DNA of 64,000 nt from Enoplolaimus lenunculus (taxonomy: Eukaryota; Nematoda; Enoplea; Enoplida; Thoracostomopsidae): positions 248,001 to 312,000 of the forward strand of contig JASANG010003119.1 of NCBI GenBank assembly GCA_030248215.1. Direction: 5' to 3'. The position numbers and the translations under genes are program-made. Below, one piece after another: positions 30,640 to 41,904 of this stretch. The stretch's first letter is position 1, and each line of letters begins with the position of its first letter. The notes below the pieces were generated by a model, which saw nothing but the letters and a program-made list of their open reading frames with translations, did not search any database and was not told the DNA's origin.

Positions 30640-32827
30640 TTTATAGTACCTGGAGAAAACCAAATGCCCTTGACAGTAACATGGGTCAAGCAAAGGTGCA
30701 ACTGAACGTAACGTTGCAAAAACATAGAATTGTTGAATACGGTTGTTGTTGGTGTTAAAAATGCATCGGCGTGTGATGTTAAGCTTTATCGCGTAAACAC
30801 TTTGGATACGTCAGACTACATTCTGATACAAGAATGCCATTTATTATTTGATTTAAATTAATTATCCGGTCCCAGCCGGACATTATATGATCCGGCTCCA
30901 TCATTTTTTGGAATCCGGTCGCACTCTGCACGCTAAATCAACTAGAAGTCTAAGAATAAATGAGTCTTCCTCTTCTTGAGGTCTTTAGACCAATTTGGTA
31001 CCATAATCAATTTTCACGCTCGTTATTTGGTTCAAAACTATGCTTTGCTCAATGAAATGACAACTGTTTTACGTTTCCCTTTATCAAAAACATCAAAACG
31101 CTTTCGATAAAATCCCACTTTGATATATTCCCTAGCTTAGTATATTCCCGTTAAGTTCATTGAAAAATAAGTGAGGAAACACAATAACAACCACCACGAG
31201 CCACCACACTCCAACCAACCCTGTCCAGGATCAAACACTGAATAATCACTTCAAAACATATATAAAAATTTTTTACAAAATTTTATAAAACGTAAACCCA
31301 AAAGAAGTTTGGCTGGAAATGATAATATTTCCATCCAACTAATGCTACTACGATTCACTTAAAAGATATACGCTCAATAATAAGTAAACTAACGCTGCCA
31401 CAGCTTGAAAGTGTGGCTGCATAAACCATCAACCAACAAGACGCAAGGTGAAGGTGTCACTAAAACCGACCCTGTTCTTGGGAATAAAAATTATGCCGCC
31501 AAATACATATTTATTAAAAACGCGGAATCGCAAGTAGTGCGAACTACTCTGATCTCTAGAAAACTTTAAATATTTCGGAAAAATCTAAATTCTTACAACT
31601 GGTGTCTCATCGAGAAATGAACCCCCAAAATGACACCCGTACGCATTATCGGCCCAGATTTTCGTAGTACTGCCATATGAAGAAAAGACCTTATTGCTTA
31701 TCAGCAGTGGCTCATCAAGAAATTTCTGGTGGGGGGATGCACAGGTAGAAAATCTTAAGTTTTGGCACAAATCAGAGACACTTGCCCATGTAGACAACAG
31801 GTCCCTCCTAGTTTTTTGGGTAATATCACCAGTGGCGGATCCAGGATTTCAAAATGGGGGGCCAAAATTAAAAAAAAAATCCCCAAAAAAAGCCCCAATT
31901 CGTGGGGGGGGGGGCGGGCGGGGGCCCCCCCGCTGAATATCACATAGATACGAAATCCTGAATTTCCGGGTATATATCCCAATTTTTTAAAAGTTTTGGC
32001 ACAAAGTTAGACCAAAGGCAAGCAGCAACGCAGGCAACGGACAGGAAGGCAGCCCCCGCACGCACCCCCCAGAACTTCGTCGCAGTGCCGGAGCAGACAC
32101 TGGAGAGCGAAGATTAATATGAAATATTGACTCCTATGAAAAAATAGCAAGCCCATTCGGTCCGCAAACTTCTAAGCTGTCTATAAAGAGAGCACGAAAC
32201 ACCTTTGTGCTAGCTCGGTCGGAGAGGACGGTGCCATCGTCGGATAGCCAGATAAAAATACTTGTTTGTCACCGCAAAATTGCATGTAAGCCGGACGCTC
32301 CAGGTTTTAAGCGTCGTTATTCGTCTTTGCAGCATTGTCTTTAAAACAAAAGTTTTATGCAGGAATGGTTAACTTAAAAGTTTTAGTTGCATTTTTAGTT
32401 ATATGGCTAGGTTGCAGAAACGTGACTTATTAAGTCAAATTCCAAATTAAGTCGAGATTTTATTTCGCTTATGCCTAAGCCTAAAGCGAAACAGCCTAAA
32501 GCTAAAACTGGTCGGTCCTTGATGTTTACAGGGGCAGTTTCTTCTATTATAATAGCGATATTTACAAAGGCTGTTTTTTAATCATGGTTTACGTGGAAGA
32601 TATACTTAGCTAGTAATGTAGTACGTTTTAGTAACAATAGTTTTATGGAAAACTATACGCAGCTGAGTACGACCGGAGATCTGCCTCTGACTCCGGCTCA
32701 AATCACTGCTGCATAGTGCCTTCATATGCAGCAGCAGTAAAACATTGAAGAACGAAGATACATGTGTATAATGTCGAGGTTCTTATAAGGAATAAAAACT
32801 GAAAACCTCAGCAGCTGATTGTCAAGC
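30640..32827. other. intergenic with repeat fragments
   Basis: Fragments of 'cagtggcggatccagg' elements (31698-31760, 31832-31935), a G-rich tract at 31904-31932, a degenerate TTAGGC patch at 32467-32500 and a GGTCTGCCTC fragment at 32665-32700. No gene supported. Confidence 0.45.
31904..31932. repeat. G-rich tract, possible quadruplex
   Basis: A run of 11 G, then CGGGCGGGGG, then CCCCCCCGC. It can form a G-quadruplex or a G/C hairpin, inside a GCGGATCCAG-type element remnant. Confidence 0.6.
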
Positions 32828-32900
32828 GGCGTGGCTCAATGGCTAGCGCGCTCCTTCTGGGAGCGTCCCTCGTTTTCAGCTGCTGGGCACTCAGAATTAA
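32828..32900 (+). repeat. tRNA-derived SINE head fragment
   Basis: 'gcgtggctcaatggctagcg' has the form of a tRNA D-arm and A box, followed by CGCTCCTTCTGGGAGCG. No B box follows, so it is a fragment. Confidence 0.4.
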
Positions 32901-33453
32901 GAACCGTCGTAACCTAGCCTACCCAACTTATCACAGTGAAATTTTGTATAGTTTCACAAAACTTGTTTATTTGGTGCGTTTCGTTGGCTTCGGTATTTTT
33001 TACCTCGGGTTTCACCCTGGTACGTAACACCGTTCACCAGTTAGTTATAGGTTATCCAGAGATTCTCTACAGACTTAGTATAATTTGAGTGCAAAATGTG
33101 CTAAACTGATTTATGTTAGCAGTGTTTAAAATTTTTATTGTTTAAAAATGTAAACAAATTTTGCGGAACATTGTTTTCTTGGCGTTTTCACAACCTATTC
33201 CGAACCGCAAAGTTTTGACGAATCCGAGCGAAACATTTGTTGCCACCCTTCATGGGGGGCCATCGAGGAGGGTATTGCAAATCGCAAGCACATGGAATCG
33301 AAGAAGATAAAACCCGCGCTACGGAATGACCTGTTGCCACCCTTAATGAGGGGCTCATCGAGACAGGTATTGCAAATTGCAGGCCCATATATTCGAAGAA
33401 GTTTACGCTCGCAGTTCGCGATGACCGCTTGAAGATGGCAGAATGTTGGTACT

Positions 33454-33855
33454 CAGTGTGCAACTGGATTCCCGTTCCGGCAATTTTTGACTTTCCGGTT
33501 CCGGTAAATTTTTGTCGGAATTAAAAATTCCGGTATTAAATTTTGGTCGGGGGAAATTAAGATATTTTACTAAAAAATTACGATGAAAATTAAGTAAATT
33601 TCATTGTGTAAAACCTTGACAATCGGTGAAAATAAATGAACGAAGGTACATTGCACTTCCGTGGATTATGAAAATTTAACATACAGCAGATAAAGTGAAT
33701 ACCTATCTCCAACTAAGGGTTATTTCACCAATAGTATTTTAAAAAGGAAAGTAAAATGAAGTTTTCGGTGGCAGGCTTTTTTATTTTTCCGGCTCCTTTT
33801 CCCGTAATTTTTGCAAAATCCGGTTCCGGTAAATTGTAATTACGGTTGCACCCTG
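33454..33855. mobile_element. hAT-like MITE with perfect TSD TTGGTACT
   Basis: Starts 'cagtgtgcaactggattccc' and ends 'taattacggttgcaccctg', with repeated TTCCGG phrases inside. TTGGTACT flanks both sides exactly. Confidence 0.85.
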
Positions 33856-33950
33856 TTGGTACTATATATATGTACATGGTATAGTCTGTGGATGTGCATC
33901 ATAGTGTAAGTGTATGTAATTTTAAAAGATTTGCATTAGTTAGAACATCA

Positions 33951-34020
33951 ACCACGTGGTTTAATGGGTAGCGCGCTTGACTCGAAGCAGGAGGTGCGAG
34001 CTTTGATTTCCGGCGCGATC
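33951..34020 (+). repeat. tRNA-like (Arg TCG type) pseudogene or SINE head
   Basis: 'accacgtggtttaatgggta' resembles an A box region, CTTGACTCGAAGC an anticodon arm with TCG, and 'gctttgatttc' a worn B box. The stems do not pair fully and no terminator T-run follows directly. Confidence 0.4.
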
Positions 34021-34221
34021 ACTTCTTTCTTAGAAATTTAGGAGAAAAACTCAGTATATATTAAGTACATTGGCGAAACGTATTGTACTGACCATGCATA
34101 CTAACAATCAGTAACTGCTGATAGATGGTACATACATTGGCACTTCACTTTTTACATTTGAGTACCTGGTATTCGTATAGTGATATAACAGAATAAGTTA
34201 TGCAAATCGTGTTTACGTAGT

Positions 34222-34530
34222 ATTATACTACTTATCAAATCACAAAATTTTTTTAAAACTTTTGCCTAGTTTCTTTTTCTAAGTTAAGATATATAGTAGG
34301 GATGTGCCGATTAATCGGCATCGGTAATAATCGGCAGATTTCGTCAGTATCGGCATCGGTATCGGCATTGCGAAAAAAATTGCCGATTCTTTGCCGATAC
34401 TTTTTGCGCATAACTAAGTTAAGCAAATCGTGCCAACGTAGTGTTATACTACTTATCAAATCACAAATTTTTTTAAAACTTTTGCCTAGTTTCTTTTTCT
34501 AAGTTAAGATATATAGTAGGGATGTGCCGA
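34222..34530. repeat. tandem duplication of about 220 bp
   Basis: Bases around 34222-34308 recur at about 34442-34530 ('cttttgcctagtttcttttt' and onward). The duplicated unit includes the left end of the TAGGGATGTGCC element, so the copy at 34517 has an extra half-element before it. Confidence 0.75.
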
Positions 34531-34913
34531 TTAATCGGCATCGGCATAGGTAATAATCGACAGATTACGTCAGTATCGGCATCGTTATCGGCACTGCGAA
34601 AAAATTGACGATTCTTTGCCGATACGTTTTGCACATAACAGTCAGTTTGAATGCTATCAATTTCATTTCTATGCGCATATCAGTGTGTCCGGTCAGAAAA
34701 ACTGATATCTTACTTGCTTTTGTGTTCGAAAAAATTAATTGAAATGAACCGTTCGTCTAAAATTATAATCGTTTATGATGGTTAGGTTTTAAGTCTTTAT
34801 GCAATGATGTAATGTAAAATCCTATCTGTTTATTAAACAGTGTGTACTAAAGTTGGCATCGGCATTGGTTCGGCATCGGCATCGGCAAAAATTTTGGTAT
34901 CGGCACATCCCTA
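34517..34913. mobile_element. hAT-like MITE TAGGGATGTGCCGATTAATC
   Basis: Left 'tagggatgtgccgattaatc' and right 'tatcggcacatccct(a)'; many ATCGGC phrases lie inside. Flanks are ATATATAG on both sides (8 bp, low complexity). A sister copy is at 39775-40145. Confidence 0.7.
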
Positions 34914-34930
34914 ATATATAGTATATATAG

Positions 34931-34940
34931 TATATAAAAG
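34931..34940 (+). promoter_or_regulatory. TATA-like box of SNAPIN gene
   Basis: TATATAAAAG lies 35-44 bp before the SNAPIN start codon and 18 bp after the end of the transposon at 34913. Confidence 0.4.
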
Positions 34941-34974
34941 CAATAATTAACAAGGTGTATTGTGTCATTAAAGA

Positions 34975-36339
34975 ATGACTTCTATTTATGAACATGAAAA
35001 TAATCCAACAACGTCGGCTCTTGCTACGACAGTCGCTGCAGATGCACCAGCAACGAATTCCGATGCATGTTCAAACCATAACTTGCTTGCCGAAGGTTTG
35101 ATGCTTTTATTACGTCCAATTGTATCAGAACTAGATGACCGCATTCGGTCTACGAGAGCTAGCCAGATAGCGCTCCGTGAACAAATCGAAGTGTTGGCAG
35201 AAGATTTAAAATTGATTTCAAATTCGCCAAATCCAGTTAATCTCGATGGTACAAAATTGATTTTAATTTATTTTAGTATATATTCCACTACCTCACTGCT
35301 ACCGAAGAATGTCGCAAAAGTTAAAAAATCTTTTGAACTCTAGTACCTTTACACTCACTGGAGTTATATTATTGTTTTAATTTTGCTGCGGACAATCATT
35401 ATACTTTATATTATATATTAACTTTAACTTAGTCACTAATTCGCACCATTCTTATAACGACAATGTTACAGCTGGTAGACTGTACGAAATTAAAGCCTGA
35501 CGCGAACTATTGATTTGAAACCTTTCTTTTAGCTAAATTGTTTGCATTAGTGTAGGGTGCGACCGTTTTTACAAAAGCGCAGCACTGATCCTGAAACATA
35601 GAATTCTTGATTATAGTGTAGCAATGTTGCTTGTGACTAGATTAAATAATGTTGCCATGCGCGCGCAGCTATAGATGAAAATGTTAAACTTGAATCACAC
35701 ACGTATATAGTACTATTGTTGTGATTCAGTGTTTATTGCAACAAGCTAAAAATCACAAAATTACCTCAATTTCATGGTTAGATATAAGTTATGACAGCTC
35801 AATCAATTTTCTTTACTTGAATCAGTAATACGCACCTAAGGAAGCAAGTTTTTACATCTTTTTGCAATTAAACTTAATTGCTTTTAACCAGGTTTAAATA
35901 AGAATTTTGGTTTCTGAAGGCTGCGGTAACTGTTAAGCAAGTTTTACAGTTTCGTGTGTGCTTAGATTTGAGTCAGACTTACAATTCGAAATCTATCAAG
36001 ACGTGCTTTTGCGCATTAGTGCGAGTGTATGTAAAAAAAGCTGTGCAACACTTCAATATAGGTTTTAATATTTGATCAACTTGAAGTATGTATTTTCATA
36101 TTAACAAGCAATGTTTGTTAATCGAAACACTGGTCAGGTTATTCTTATGTAGCTTTATTCTATTGCCAGGGTATGTTAGAAAACTGCAAGACTCAAAGAA
36201 ACGTATCGCCGTAGTAAGCAGTATACTACAGAATGCCCAAGAGAGATTGAAAAAACTGAATCACATTGTCGATAAGGAAACAAAACGACAAAAGGCTGCA
36301 CTCGATCCGCCAACTCCAAGCCCTCCGTCACAGCAATAA
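34975..36339 (+). CDS. SNAPIN: SNAPIN (BLOC-1 / BORC subunit), 147 aa, two exons
   Basis: Snapin is a small coiled-coil subunit of BLOC-1 and BORC that also binds SNAP-25; it acts in lysosome-related organelle and synaptic vesicle trafficking. Exons 34975-35248 and 36170-36339; donor GATG|gtacaa, acceptor 'attgccag', joined inside a Gly codon (NLDG|YVRKL). Family motifs: LLAEGLMLLLRPIVSELD, SQIALREQIEVLAEDL, then YVRKLQDSKKRIAVVSSIL and QNAQERLKKLNHIVDKETK, the most conserved block. It ends TPSPPSQQ. Human snapin is 136 aa; the N-terminal 35 residues (Ala/Thr/Asn-rich) are extra and variable. The start is the only ATG in frame before the conserved region. Confidence 0.95.
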
Positions 36340-37066
36340 TATGTAGGAGCTGATGTATAAATAATTCATGTATGTTCTATCATCGGTTCGTTACCACCCA
36401 AAACATTATGCTTGACGATGCAAGCAGCTATTCGAGAGAAGAAATCTATGTCGGAAGTGAAAGAACACAATATTGTGTTGTGACTGTGATACAGCAAACT
36501 AATGGTTTTCTATCAGCATTTTAATGGTTACCCGTTAATGGATTAACGTGTTAACTGCTTCCATGCATCTTGAACTGACAGTATATTTGTTCCTGTTCTG
36601 ACATTTTGACACACCGTACCAATTTTTACGAAATTTACATTAAAGTTCACGAAATTTCCATTGATACAAACGCCTGTTTTTCGTAAAACCAAAGCTCCAT
36701 ATACATTCATGGTACACGTAGTGTTTTTGTGCACATCCATAATACATTTATTATGTTGCGAACCAGATTACACGTATAATATACCTTTGTTTTTGGCAGG
36801 AGGGAGATATGATGTTTGAAATAAAAGTGAAAAGAGTAGTTGAAGGTGCCGTTGAAGCCCAAAACTGAAATAATATGCTATATCGTCTCAGTTCTGTTCG
36901 GCTTCATCTTTTACTGTTCAGTAAACAGTTTACTATTATCTACATTGTTGTTTTATTGGTTAGAAGATAATTAAAAGAGCGAGTGTTTACAAAAACAACT
37001 CAGTGCACTTATGTTCAATGCAACAACACGCGTTCATTTGGCGAAAATGTTACTATGGGACATACG
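36340..37066. other. intergenic 3' of SNAPIN
   Basis: No gene seen. A minus-strand open frame at 36543-36740 has no recognisable domain. Confidence 0.4.
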
Positions 37067-37445
37067 CAGGGTGCAACCGGAATTACAATTTACCGGAACC
37101 GGAACCGGAATTTGAAAATTTTACCGGAACCGGAAAGTGAAAAATGCATTTCACCAAAAATTTCGTTTTAATCTTATTTTTTGCTCTATTATTTGTGAAA
37201 TAACCTTAGTCGAACATAGATATTTATTTTATTTGTTGTATTTTAGATTTTCGTCGTCGACTGAAGTGAAATCCACCATCAATGGCTTATATTCGGAATA
37301 CAAGTGGCTTTCTAAAGAGATTCTTAAAGATTAGCAAAGTTAAAAAAACGGCCAAATTATAACACCGGAATTTTTAAATCCGGTAAAAATTTACCGGAAC
37401 CGGAAGGTGAAAAAATGCCGGAACCGGAATTCCGGTTGCACCCTG
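37067..37445. mobile_element. hAT-like MITE CAGGGTGCAACCGG, perfect TSD GACATACG
   Basis: A 379-bp sister of 16795-17158 with the same inverted ends. GACATACG lies on both sides exactly. The close similarity of the two copies 20 kb apart and the intact duplications point to recent movement. Confidence 0.88.
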
Positions 37446-37477
37446 GACATACGGTGTTAGGGTCATGCTAAAAGTTA

Positions 37478-37740
37478 CCCTTTCTCGCATGAATATTTTC
37501 AATTTCATATGAGATGTAATTTCAAGGTAAGACTCGATCCCCAGTCTCACAGGTGAGAGGCGTTTACGATGACCACTGAGCTATAGGAGCTTGACGCTCG
37601 AGCCCGAGTAGGCTCTCGCGTCTTGTGGAGATTTTGCTCTGCGCATATATGTTATAAATGTTAAACACTGCTCACAGTGTGTGTATTGCTCGTACATTAT
37701 TGTATTTAGTTGCTCATAGTATTCTCTATGCGTGAAAGGG
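37478..37740. mobile_element. piggyBac-like MITE with a different tRNA-like segment
   Basis: Left 'ccctttctcgcatgaatatt' and right 'tatgcgtgaaaggg' with worn TTAA flanks (gtta / ttta). Same architecture as 28039-28292 but strongly diverged. The tRNA-like part, read on minus, has A box TAGCTCAGTGG, anticodon arm GCCTCTCACC and B box GGGATCGAGTC, so it resembles tRNA-Glu or Asp rather than Gly. Confidence 0.65.
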
Positions 37741-38216
37741 TTTATCATCTGGTCCGGATGACAATAAGAGTTTGAATACCGTTTCAGATACGGCAAAATA
37801 AACTGTTCAAATCGGGTTCAGTTTTGAAAAAAGCGAGTTCAACAAGCTTCGGAGACTTGTGTTTCTGTTTTTGAAGTATTCTGAAACCTTAGTACCTACG
37901 TTCGGCTTGGACCTCAATCTATGTTTCAATGAATTCTAGCTAGTTTCTGTTACATTCATGTGAGCCAGAAACGGATGCGGTTTCGACTTTTTCTTATACT
38001 TTTATTTAAATGAAGGGATTTTTGAAGTTAAGAGAGTTTTGAAGCGGTAAAGTGTTCAGTTAGTGTTATTCGAAATAAGAATTGAATATATATAGTTTGT
38101 TATGGTCAATCATAGCATTTTGTGTAGCTGAAAAAACGTACAATTTCTAAAACTCGAAAAACCGAGGTATTCATTTTGGTTGTCTTAAATACAAGCCCAT
38201 TTGGAAACTGCCATAC
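37741..38216. other. intergenic, no gene seen
   Basis: AT-rich sequence without recognised repeat ends or coding signal. Confidence 0.4.
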
Positions 38217-38440
38217 CAGGGTGCAACTGGAGGTCTGCCTTCGGCTGCTGCAGAAAATCGACCTGCGGCTTCGGTAGGATTTCTGTCGGAGGTTCCAGCA
38301 ATTTTGGTGGTGAAATTTTGCATAATTTTACAACATCTCTTTGTTTTGTGCGTTTCGTTTCAACTTGGTACAGTCTGAGGAAAAAACTGCCGAAATTTCG
38401 TAAGAATATACTTAACAGCCAAAACATTTAACAACACTGC
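38217..38440. repeat. CAGGGTGCAACTGGAGGTCTGCC repeat
   Basis: Starts 'cagggtgcaactggaggtct' and continues as the GGTCTGCC family of 16440-16700, showing that this family is a further hAT-like MITE with CAGGGTGCAAC ends. A candidate right end 'ggttgcatcctg' is at 39007; its flanks do not match. Confidence 0.5.
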
Positions 38441-39007
38441 AAATATAATATATTTGCTAAAACTAACTAATTAAACATTTTAACTACTTAATGCATCATC
38501 CACAATCATTTGCTAACGCTTTGTGGAAAATGCAAATTCAATTCAACGCCACCTAATAAGTTTATACATTCCGAAAAATGCAAAACTGAAACGGATACCA
38601 GATATGTAACTGATGATTAATTTGTCAATGATAAGGTAACAAGTTTTCTGAAATTATTGAAGGCGAAAGCGAATTGAGTTACTGTTTACAACTAACTTGA
38701 GGAATTAAAAATTGTAATATGGATGACATCACAACCTAAACAACTATACAAAGGTAAATTCTTGATCTTAAATATAAAATTTTAAAGTGTTCAATTCAAC
38801 AAATGGAGCTTTTAATCAAATATATTCTATTCTATACCAACATATAAACTTTAGTAAAAATGAAATTTAGTGAAGGGTCGTATGTTGAACAGAAAAAAAT
38901 CCGTTTTTCCACACAGCTTAGGCAACTTAATGTGCATGTCGACTCACCGACTCCGAAACGTTTTGGTAACCTCTGCTGCGGTATTTTTCACCTACGGTTG
39001 CATCCTG

Positions 39008-39774
39008 GCTCAGACGTTGTTGGTTGGACAGGCGGAAATGTCCTTATTTGTTCAAATTATTATTTAGACTACATGTGTTAACCTGTGTTTAATAAGGTTA
39101 TTTCCCGGGCTGTACGCTCTGTATCAAAGCATAATATAATGCTGAATTTGTGCGTTCTGAAATTTCACTGAGTAGAAAACAAATTCAACACACTGTTCAT
39201 TTTCAAGAGAAGTCTATGTAAAGCTGTGTATTCCACACGTATATTTTATTACTTTGCATTGCGTAAAAGCACAACAAACTTCTTCTTGCAGCCAGCGAGT
39301 GCTGTTTTAACGATTTGCGCTTAAATACGCCAACATTTTGTGGCGGTACTGACATAATAGATAGATTTTAACATTGCATCTTTGGCTGGCCGCTATACCT
39401 AACATGTGTGTTTCTGTTCGGTAGCACTTTGTTACGTGGTTAAAGGGTTAACTATGACCAATAATGTTTGGCGTTTGCTTATATTGGTTGCGATTCAGTT
39501 ATCTATTTTTTATTAACTCACAGGAATTGCTGTTCCGGTCGAAATTCGTCGCAAAACTTCGATTCGTAAAATGCAGGAACTGGAATTTTCACGATGTTGC
39601 GTCTAATTGAACATGTGAAACTTTGTGATTGTAAAAATACTGCAAAAATAAGGTTTTTGGCTTAGCTTGTTCAATTGGTACCTACGTTGTTAGGTTAAAA
39701 AAACTGTATTGCGATTTTGTACGTAAGACGTTCCGCTTGCGACCGAGAAACATTGTTGTCAAAAATATCTGCAC
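39008..39774. other. intergenic, no gene seen
   Basis: No supported gene or repeat. Confidence 0.35.
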
Positions 39775-40145
39775 TAGGGATGTGCCGGTTAATCGGCATC
39801 GTCAATAATCGGCAGTTTTCGTGAGTATCGGCATCGGCACTGCAAAAAATTGCCGATTCTTTGCCGATACTTTTTGCACATAACAGTTTGTTTGAATGCT
39901 ACCAATTTCATTTCTCCGGTCAGGAAAAGTTTTATCTTTCTTGCGTTTGTGTTGAAATGAACCGTTCGTCGACAATTATAATCGTTTATGATGGTTAGGG
40001 TTTAAGTCTTCAATATAATGATGCTATGTAGTATTCTATTTGTTTATTACGTATGCTGTACTAAAGTTGCAATCGGCATCGGTAAAATTTCAAAATAATA
40101 ACCGGGATTGGCATCGGTAAAAATTTTGGTATCGGCACATCCCTA
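39775..40145. mobile_element. hAT-like MITE TAGGGATGTGCC, second copy
   Basis: Left 'tagggatgtgccggttaatc' and right 'tatcggcacatcccta'. Flanks atctgcac / tactgcac agree at 6 of 8. Confidence 0.75.
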
Positions 40146-41904
40146 TACTGCACCGTGTATGTTTCTTTATATCTAGAACATTTTGCACTGCTGGCGATAC
40201 AATTTTGAACGCCCGCACATTCCGTATATTATTTTATGGTTGTACAAACTGTTCATATGCGTTTGGTTCTGGAAACTGTGATGTGGTAATTATTGTGGTG
40301 GCCTAAATAACATACAAGCCCTATTAAATGTACGTACATCTGATGTCTGGTTCATGTTAGTTTGAATAGGACACGAAAAATTTATTACAATAGCGTACAA
40401 TAGGAAACCAAATAAAGTATTAAAAATCGTTGCTCTCGCTGACTGCATAATATCCAAGCCAGATACTGACTGACTGACTGATTTTTTGTCTTTACTTTTG
40501 TTGTAGTTTTATTTGTTGTGTAATGGTCGCGAACGTGTGTTTTGATTGTTGTTTGGCCCTTGTGTTATGATAGTTCTATTTCATTCAATGAATTCTCGTA
40601 GCAGCATGATGAGCGAAATGCTGGTGTTGGGTATTTATTTTATGGTCGTATCATGTGTGTGTTCTGTTGAATGTTATGGACTGGACTGTTACAGTTTTTT
40701 TCTCGATTTAATGTTTGTTTCAATAGGCAGAATTACACTTGGAATTAGCGTATTTTTGCTGCGCGTGCTTGATAGGTTTGGCTTTAAGTGTTACAATTCG
40801 TTTATTTTTCGCCGAGCGGAAAGCCTTGGTTTGCCAAATTTTTGCTCTAAGTATATCAGGATCGTTTGGTAGGCTTGATTCATTGCAAATGTAATCCCTG
40901 CATGAGATTTTTTGTTGAAATGATTTGTTGATAACCAAATACGATTGAAACAGAAAAATTGACGATGCGTTTGCAATATTAGATGCTTTCGGTAATGTGC
41001 GCTTGTTCACAAGTATTCAAATTAAAGTAGCGTTGATGTGCTGACGAAAAGTTTTGCATATTTTTAAAGTTTTGATGAATTTTTTTAAAATTATGTGGGT
41101 ATATATTTATGGAGTCATCAACTTTAATTTATGGAGTCATCAACTTTACTTTGCTGATTGTAATGCGTATTTCTTGTCACTAAAACGAACAGGATACGAC
41201 CCATACGGGATACATTATAATGTGGTCCAAATTCCATTCAGAAAACTACGCGTTAACTGACATAACACTGTTATTGCTTCAGTCTGGGTATGCGTCAATG
41301 TTCCAAAGGCAACTAAATTATTGTTCCCTAAGAAGAACAGGAATTGCAATTTTTCCGGAACCGGAGCAAGAATTTGAATAAGTTTTCATCAACAAAATAT
41401 ATTTTTAGCTATTCAAAGTTCAATTGTTTATTAATATTATATTACAGATCACTTTTTTAATATGACAACGTATTAATTCAATTCGATAAGTTCCAAAGCT
41501 ATTTATATATGTTGTAATTATTTTTAATCAAAATGGTTTAGTGATAAATGATTCTGAATAATTAAGTTCTGGCGTCTTGTAAAGCTTGAAAACAAACAGG
41601 AAACAGAGTTTTTGCACGAACTACGACTGAAATTGGGATTTGGGTTGAACTCTGGTATGCGTTTTGCTCGAGACATACGTATATACGTAGTAGAAACGTA
41701 AAAGAAACTGCGTGTATGTACTTTCGAAAGTTTTTATATTTGAGACAATTTAATTCAAATTATGATTTAAATCTTACACGGCGTAATTGACACTTTAGAT
41801 AGCTTATTCGTGCATACTTTTAGGGTACCACAGTTAGTTTTCTATACCTTACTTTAGCTATTAATCTTTTCATACGACTTATACTATTCATTTGGAGAAT
41901 TGGA
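40146..41904. other. intergenic upstream of SPATS2-like gene
   Basis: Contains only unsupported open frames (for example 40546-40872). It probably holds the promoter and any 5' non-coding exon of the SPATS2-like gene. Confidence 0.4.

Noticed and set aside
33951-34020. functional tRNA gene
   Set aside because: A and B box-like parts are present, but the acceptor and T stems do not pair and no T-run terminator follows.
34297-40145. LTR element bounded by the two TAGGGATGTGCC copies
   Set aside because: Each copy has its own inverted ends and target duplication, and SNAPIN lies between them; no LTR features or virus-like genes were recognised anywhere in the window.
40546-40872. 108-codon open frame on the plus strand
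   Set aside because: Composition matches AT/T-rich random sequence; no motif and no supporting neighbours.
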